Shown: positions 61,111 through 64,000 of the stretch, one piece after another | How positions within the stretch are numbered: position 1 is the stretch's first letter | Layout: each line of letters begins with the position of its first letter | DNA from: Gulosibacter sp. 10 | GTDB taxonomy: Bacteria > Actinomycetota > Actinomycetes > Actinomycetales > Microbacteriaceae | Assembly: GCF_900163695.1 (NCBI RefSeq) | Contig: NZ_FUIC01000033.1 | Location: 37,384 to 101,383, forward strand | DNA length: 64,000 nucleotides | Reading direction: 5' to 3' | Program-made: the position numbers and the translations under genes | The notes under the pieces: model-generated | What the model saw: only the letters and a program-made list of their open reading frames with translations | The model's database searches: none | What the model was told of the DNA's origin: nothing

Positions 61111-62222
61111 GCGTCCTCCTCGAGCGAGGCCTCGAAGTCGAGGAAGGCGAGGCGCTGCTCCTCGATGAGCTCGTGCGCCTCCGCGTAGGGATGCGTGAAT
61201 ATGTCGATCGGATCGGGGTCGGGCAGCGCGAGCGCGCGGCGGCGGATGTCGGCCGCGTAGTCCTTCGCCTCGGCCTCGATGTCCTCGAAGAAGGAGCCCT
61301 CGTCGCCCTGGTCGCGCAGGTAGCGCTCGAGCCGCTGGAGCGGGTCGCGGTCGCGCCAGTACTGCTCCTCGTCGCTCGTGCGGTACTTCGTGGGGTCGTC
61401 GCTCGTGGTGTGCGCGCCCATGCGGTAGGTCAGGGCCTCGATGAATCGCGGGCCGCCGCCGGCGCGGGCCTCGTCGAGGAACTGGCCCGAGACCGCCCAG
61501 CTCGCCATGACGTCGTTGCCGTCGATCTGCACCGTGGGGATGCCGAAGCCGTCGGCGCGGCGGTAGAGGGGCACGGGCGACTGCCGGCTGACGGGCACGG
61601 AGATGGCCCACTGGTTGTTCTGCAGGAAGAAGACCTCGGGGGCGTTGTAGCTCTTCGCGAAGACGAGCGCCTCGTTGAGGTCGCCCTGGCTGGTGGCGCC
61701 GTCGCCGAAGTAGACGATCGTCGCCTCGTCCTCCTCCGGGCCCGCGGCGCCCACCTTGCCGTCGAGCAGCTGGCCGACGGCGTAGCCGGTCGCGTGCAGC
61801 GTCTGCGAGGCGATCACGAGCACGTAGTTGCGGAAGTTGCGCTCCTGGGCGGGGTCCCAGCCGCTGTTCGTGACGCCGCGCAGCAGGGCGAGGATGCGCA
61901 CGAGGTCGAGCCCGCGCGCGAAGGCCACGCCGTGCTCTCGGTAGGAGGGGAAGATCGCGTCCTGCTCGCGCGCCGCGAGCCCGGAGCCGACCTGCGCCGC
62001 CTCCTGCCCCTCGGCGGGCACGTAGAGCGCGAGCTGCCCCTGCCGCTGCAGGTTCGTGCCCTCGCGGTCGAATGCGCGCACGAGGCGCATCTGCCGGTAC
62101 GCCGTGCGCCAGAGCTCGTCATCGGCGCCGCGGACGCGGTCGACGAACGGCTCGAACGCCGGGGTGGGCGCGAGCTTTCCCTCGGGCGTCAGGATCGACG
62201 CGAAGTCTTCGGTTGCAGTCAC
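61107..62222 (-). CDS. 2-oxoacid dehydrogenase E1 alpha subunit (BkdA-like)
   Basis: The product has 371 residues from GTG 62222 ([11 protein letters not shown]). The thiamin-diphosphate motif begins [17 protein letters not shown] and ends with NN in [11 protein letters not shown]. Other marks are [27 protein letters not shown] and [19 protein letters not shown], the last typical for branched-chain E1alpha. It is the first gene of the operon; the aminotransferase gene upstream on the same strand is separated by 162 bp, so a promoter likely lies there. A longer ORF exists but has no good start. Confidence 0.93.
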   Translation of the reverse strand: MTATEDFASILTPEGKLAPTPAFEPFVDRVRGADDELWRTAYRQMRLVRAFDREGTNLQRQGQLALYVPAEGQEAAQVGSGLAAREQDAIFPSYREHGVAFARGLDLVRILALLRGVTNSGWDPAQERNFRNYVLVIASQTLHATGYAVGQLLDGKVGAAGPEEDEATIVYFGDGATSQGDLNEALVFAKSYNAPEVFFLQNNQWAISVPVSRQSPVPLYRRADGFGIPTVQIDGNDVMASWAVSGQFLDEARAGGGPRFIEALTYRMGAHTTSDDPTKYRTSDEEQYWRDRDPLQRLERYLRDQGDEGSFFEDIEAEAKDYAADIRRRALALPDPDPIDIFTHPYAEAHELIEEQRLAFLDFEASLEEDA

Positions 62223-62384
62223 TCGGGCGACACCTTCCAGGGGTTTGTTACAACTTGCCCAGTCTAGGGCGTGAGCGCGGGACGGCCTGCGGTTTTCCTC
62301 CAGCGGCACGGGGGCTTTCCTTGTGAGGTCCCACAATTTCTCGCCGGCGCTCGCCGTCTCCGAACCCTTCCCGCGGCAACGCGC

Positions 62385-63482
62385 TCACTCCTCGCCGGGC
62401 TCGGAGCGCAGGTACGGATACCGTTCGATGGCGCGCCAGCAGGCCGCGAGCAGCGGCGTCACCGACTCCTCCTCGGCGATGGTGACGCGGATGCCGTCGC
62501 CGGGGAACGCGCGGGCCACGATGCCGCCCTCGCGCAGGATCGCGTCGACGCCCTCGGTCTGCTCGCCGCAGGGCAGCCACACGAAGTTCGCCTGGGTCTC
62601 GGGCACGTCCCAGCCCTGATCGATGAGCGCGCGGCGCACCTCGTCGCGCCGCGCGGTGATCTCGTTCACCCGGGTGCGCACGGCCTCGGGCTCCCGCATG
62701 ACCGCGAGCGCGGCGGCCTGCGCCTGCGCCGAGATGAGGAAGGGGATGGCGGTGGTCGTGAAGGCCCCGAGGATGCCCGGGTGGCCGAGCATGTAGCCCA
62801 CGCGCATGCCGGCGAGCCCGTAGGCCTTCGAGAAGGTGCGGGCGATCACGAGGTTCGGGTGCTCGGCGAGGATGCGCGTCGCGTTGAGCGCGCCGGGGTC
62901 GGTGACGAACTCGATGTAGGCCTCGTCGGCGATGACGAGCAGGTCCTCGGGCACGCGATCGATGAAGCGCTCGAACTCCTCCTGGCCGACCGCCGGGCCG
63001 GTGGGGTTGTTGGGGCTGCAGACGATGACGAGCCGGGTGCGGTCGGTGATCGCGTCGAGGATGGCGTCGAGGTCGAGCGAGCCGTCGGCGCGGATGGGGA
63101 CCCGCACGCTCGTGGCGCCGGCGACGGTGACCATGCCGGGGTACGCCTCGAAGGACCGCCACGGGTAGATCACCTCGTCGCCGGGGCCCGCGGCCGCGGC
63201 GACGGCCTGGTAGAGGAGCGATACGGAGCCGGCGCCGACGAGCACGTTCTCGGCGGCGAGGTCGTAGTGCTCGGCGAGGGCCTCGCGCACGGCGCCGGCG
63301 GATGCGTCGGGGTAGCGCTGCATGCCGTCGACCCGCTGCGCGGCCTCGAGCACGCTCTTCAGGGGCGGGAAGGGGACCTCGTTCGAGGAGAGCTTGAAGG
63401 ACTTCGCGGGAGCGGGCTTTCCCTGCTGATACGCGCGCTGCGCGAGGATCTCGGGACGGAGCTTCACCGGTGCGTCTGCCAT
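62385..63482 (-). CDS. Histidinol-phosphate/aromatic aminotransferase (HisC/Pat family)
   Basis: A 365-residue fold-type I PLP aminotransferase from ATG 63482; a TTG two codons upstream is a weaker start. Family residues: SSNEVPFPP at the substrate entry, GAGSVSLLYQ for phosphate binding, CSPNNPTG (155-162), IADEAYIEF with Asp186, and the PLP Lys219 in RTFSKAYGLAGMRVGY. The product likely transaminates aromatic amino acids or histidinol phosphate; the stand-alone position outside his genes favours the Pat-type aromatic role. No clear ribosome site is visible. Confidence 0.9.
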   Translation of the reverse strand: MADAPVKLRPEILAQRAYQQGKPAPAKSFKLSSNEVPFPPLKSVLEAAQRVDGMQRYPDASAGAVREALAEHYDLAAENVLVGAGSVSLLYQAVAAAAGPGDEVIYPWRSFEAYPGMVTVAGATSVRVPIRADGSLDLDAILDAITDRTRLVIVCSPNNPTGPAVGQEEFERFIDRVPEDLLVIADEAYIEFVTDPGALNATRILAEHPNLVIARTFSKAYGLAGMRVGYMLGHPGILGAFTTTAIPFLISAQAQAAALAVMREPEAVRTRVNEITARRDEVRRALIDQGWDVPETQANFVWLPCGEQTEGVDAILREGGIVARAFPGDGIRVTIAEEESVTPLLAACWRAIERYPYLRSEPGEE

Positions 63483-63529
63483 GGGCAAAGTCTACGGTGC
63501 CTTTCATCGAGCCGCGCAAGAATGGGCAG

Positions 63530-63937
63530 ATGCGCTTCCTCGCCTCGACCATCCTGAACGCGGTCGCCCTGTGGCTGACCACCCTCATCCTCGGCGCCGG
63601 CATGACCGTGACCGCCTACGAGGGCACCGACCTCGCCCTCGTGGTCACGTACCTGCTGCTCGCGCTCGTCTGGGGCCTGATCAACTCGGTGATCGGCAAG
63701 ATCGTCCACGTCATCTCGATCCCGCTCTACTGCCTGACGCTGGGGCTGTTCGCGCTGATCGTGAACGGCTTCCTGTTCTGGCTCGTGACCTGGGTGAGCG
63801 GCATCCTCGGCTTCGGCCTCACCGTCGAGGGCTTCGGCTGGGCCATCGGCGGCGCGCTGCTCATGGGCCTGTTCTCGGCCATCCTCAACGGCATCTTCGG
63901 CACCCGCCGCCCGCGCGAGCCGCGCCGGGAGGACTAG
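63530..63937 (+). CDS. Phage holin superfamily IV-like small membrane protein
   Basis: A 135-residue protein with four hydrophobic helices (LASTILNAVALWLTTLIL, LVVTYLLLALVWGLINSV, IPLYCLTLGLFALIVNGFLF, and GWAIGGALLMGLFSAI) and a basic tail, fitting the Phage_holin_4_2/DUF group common in actinobacterial chromosomes. A holin role is not implied. The start may be the ATG at 63530; in-frame GTG near 63497 is an alternative. It is divergent from the aminotransferase gene. The last 63 bp of the window contain no further feature. Confidence 0.8.
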   Translation: MRFLASTILNAVALWLTTLILGAGMTVTAYEGTDLALVVTYLLLALVWGLINSVIGKIVHVISIPLYCLTLGLFALIVNGFLFWLVTWVSGILGFGLTVEGFGWAIGGALLMGLFSAILNGIFGTRRPREPRRED

Positions 63938-64000
63938 GCGCTAGGTGTACCCGGTCAGGAGGTTGGTCGTACTCGGCTGGTCGGTGGGTTACCGCCGAGG

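Noticed and set aside
63530..63937. Prophage, because of a holin-like protein
   Set aside because: No lysin, terminase, capsid or integrase is near, and this family is widespread in normal actinobacterial chromosomes.

Overview
The window is very GC-rich, strongly actinobacterial DNA. Signs are zinc-free L28/L33/S14 paralogs, a bifunctional-type dCTP deaminase, an IdeR/DtxR-type iron box, many GTG/TTG starts and ATGA/GTGA stop-start overlaps. Together with a choice-of-anchor-G cell-wall protein and an HTTM/DUF5819 pair this suggests Microbacteriaceae, perhaps Leucobacter-like. The genus is inference; no rRNA is present.

Layout. 0-6 kb: a partial gene, a DUF4333 membrane protein, a cupin, a ferritin-like/VIT1 metal transporter, a TIM-barrel isomerase, a serine hydrolase, dcd and tRNA-Gly(CCC). 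6.6-9.6 kb: two tandem aldo/keto reductases and a MetF-like protein. 9.6-13.3 kb: a ribose-type ABC importer with a clear promoter and terminator. 14-16.4 kb: a two-gene operon (SDR, then NtaA-type flavin monooxygenase) behind a TPP riboswitch. 17-27.5 kb: a sugar/inositol-type catabolic block (second ABC importer, two Gfo/Idh/MocA dehydrogenases, IolE-like isomerase, sugar-porter MFS, LacI regulator) tied together by a CTAGAGCGCTCTAG operator; a ferritin gene lies inside it. 28-33.4 kb: an HTTM/DUF5819 operon and a 1,165-residue sortase-anchored repeat protein. 33.8-39.2 kb: a CrtI-like oxidoreductase, two tandem YczE/YitT-type membrane proteins translationally coupled to a sarcosine-oxidase-like enzyme, and two YceI proteins. 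39.3-45.2 kb: an alpha/beta-hydrolase and an iron-siderophore ABC operon behind an IdeR-type box. 45.3-47.5 kb: a less GC-rich island with an AbiEi/AbiEii toxin-antitoxin pair whose toxin frame is broken, plus a GNAT gene. 47.9-51.9 kb: a Pif1/RecD-like helicase overlapping a CopD-CtaG fusion, and HU. 53-58.4 kb: rpmB-rpmG-rpsN (zinc-independent forms) and a zinc-uptake operon ending in a zur-like gene. 58.7-64 kb: a branched-chain 2-oxoacid dehydrogenase operon (E1alpha, E1beta, E2), an aminotransferase and a small membrane protein.

The intergenic DNA is as notable as the genes. At least three palindromic repeat families recur: family A, about 55-67 bp with a GATGCGTCG-type core, four copies, three of them 12-14 bp after stop codons; family B, a 61-bp palindrome with GCGGATGTGAG arms, six copies at four loci, one locus being a 185-bp unit repeated three times; family C, 111-126-bp units with ATAGC...GCTAT palindromes, arrays of six and three. 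Several gaps also carry degenerate GC-rich short tandem repeats.
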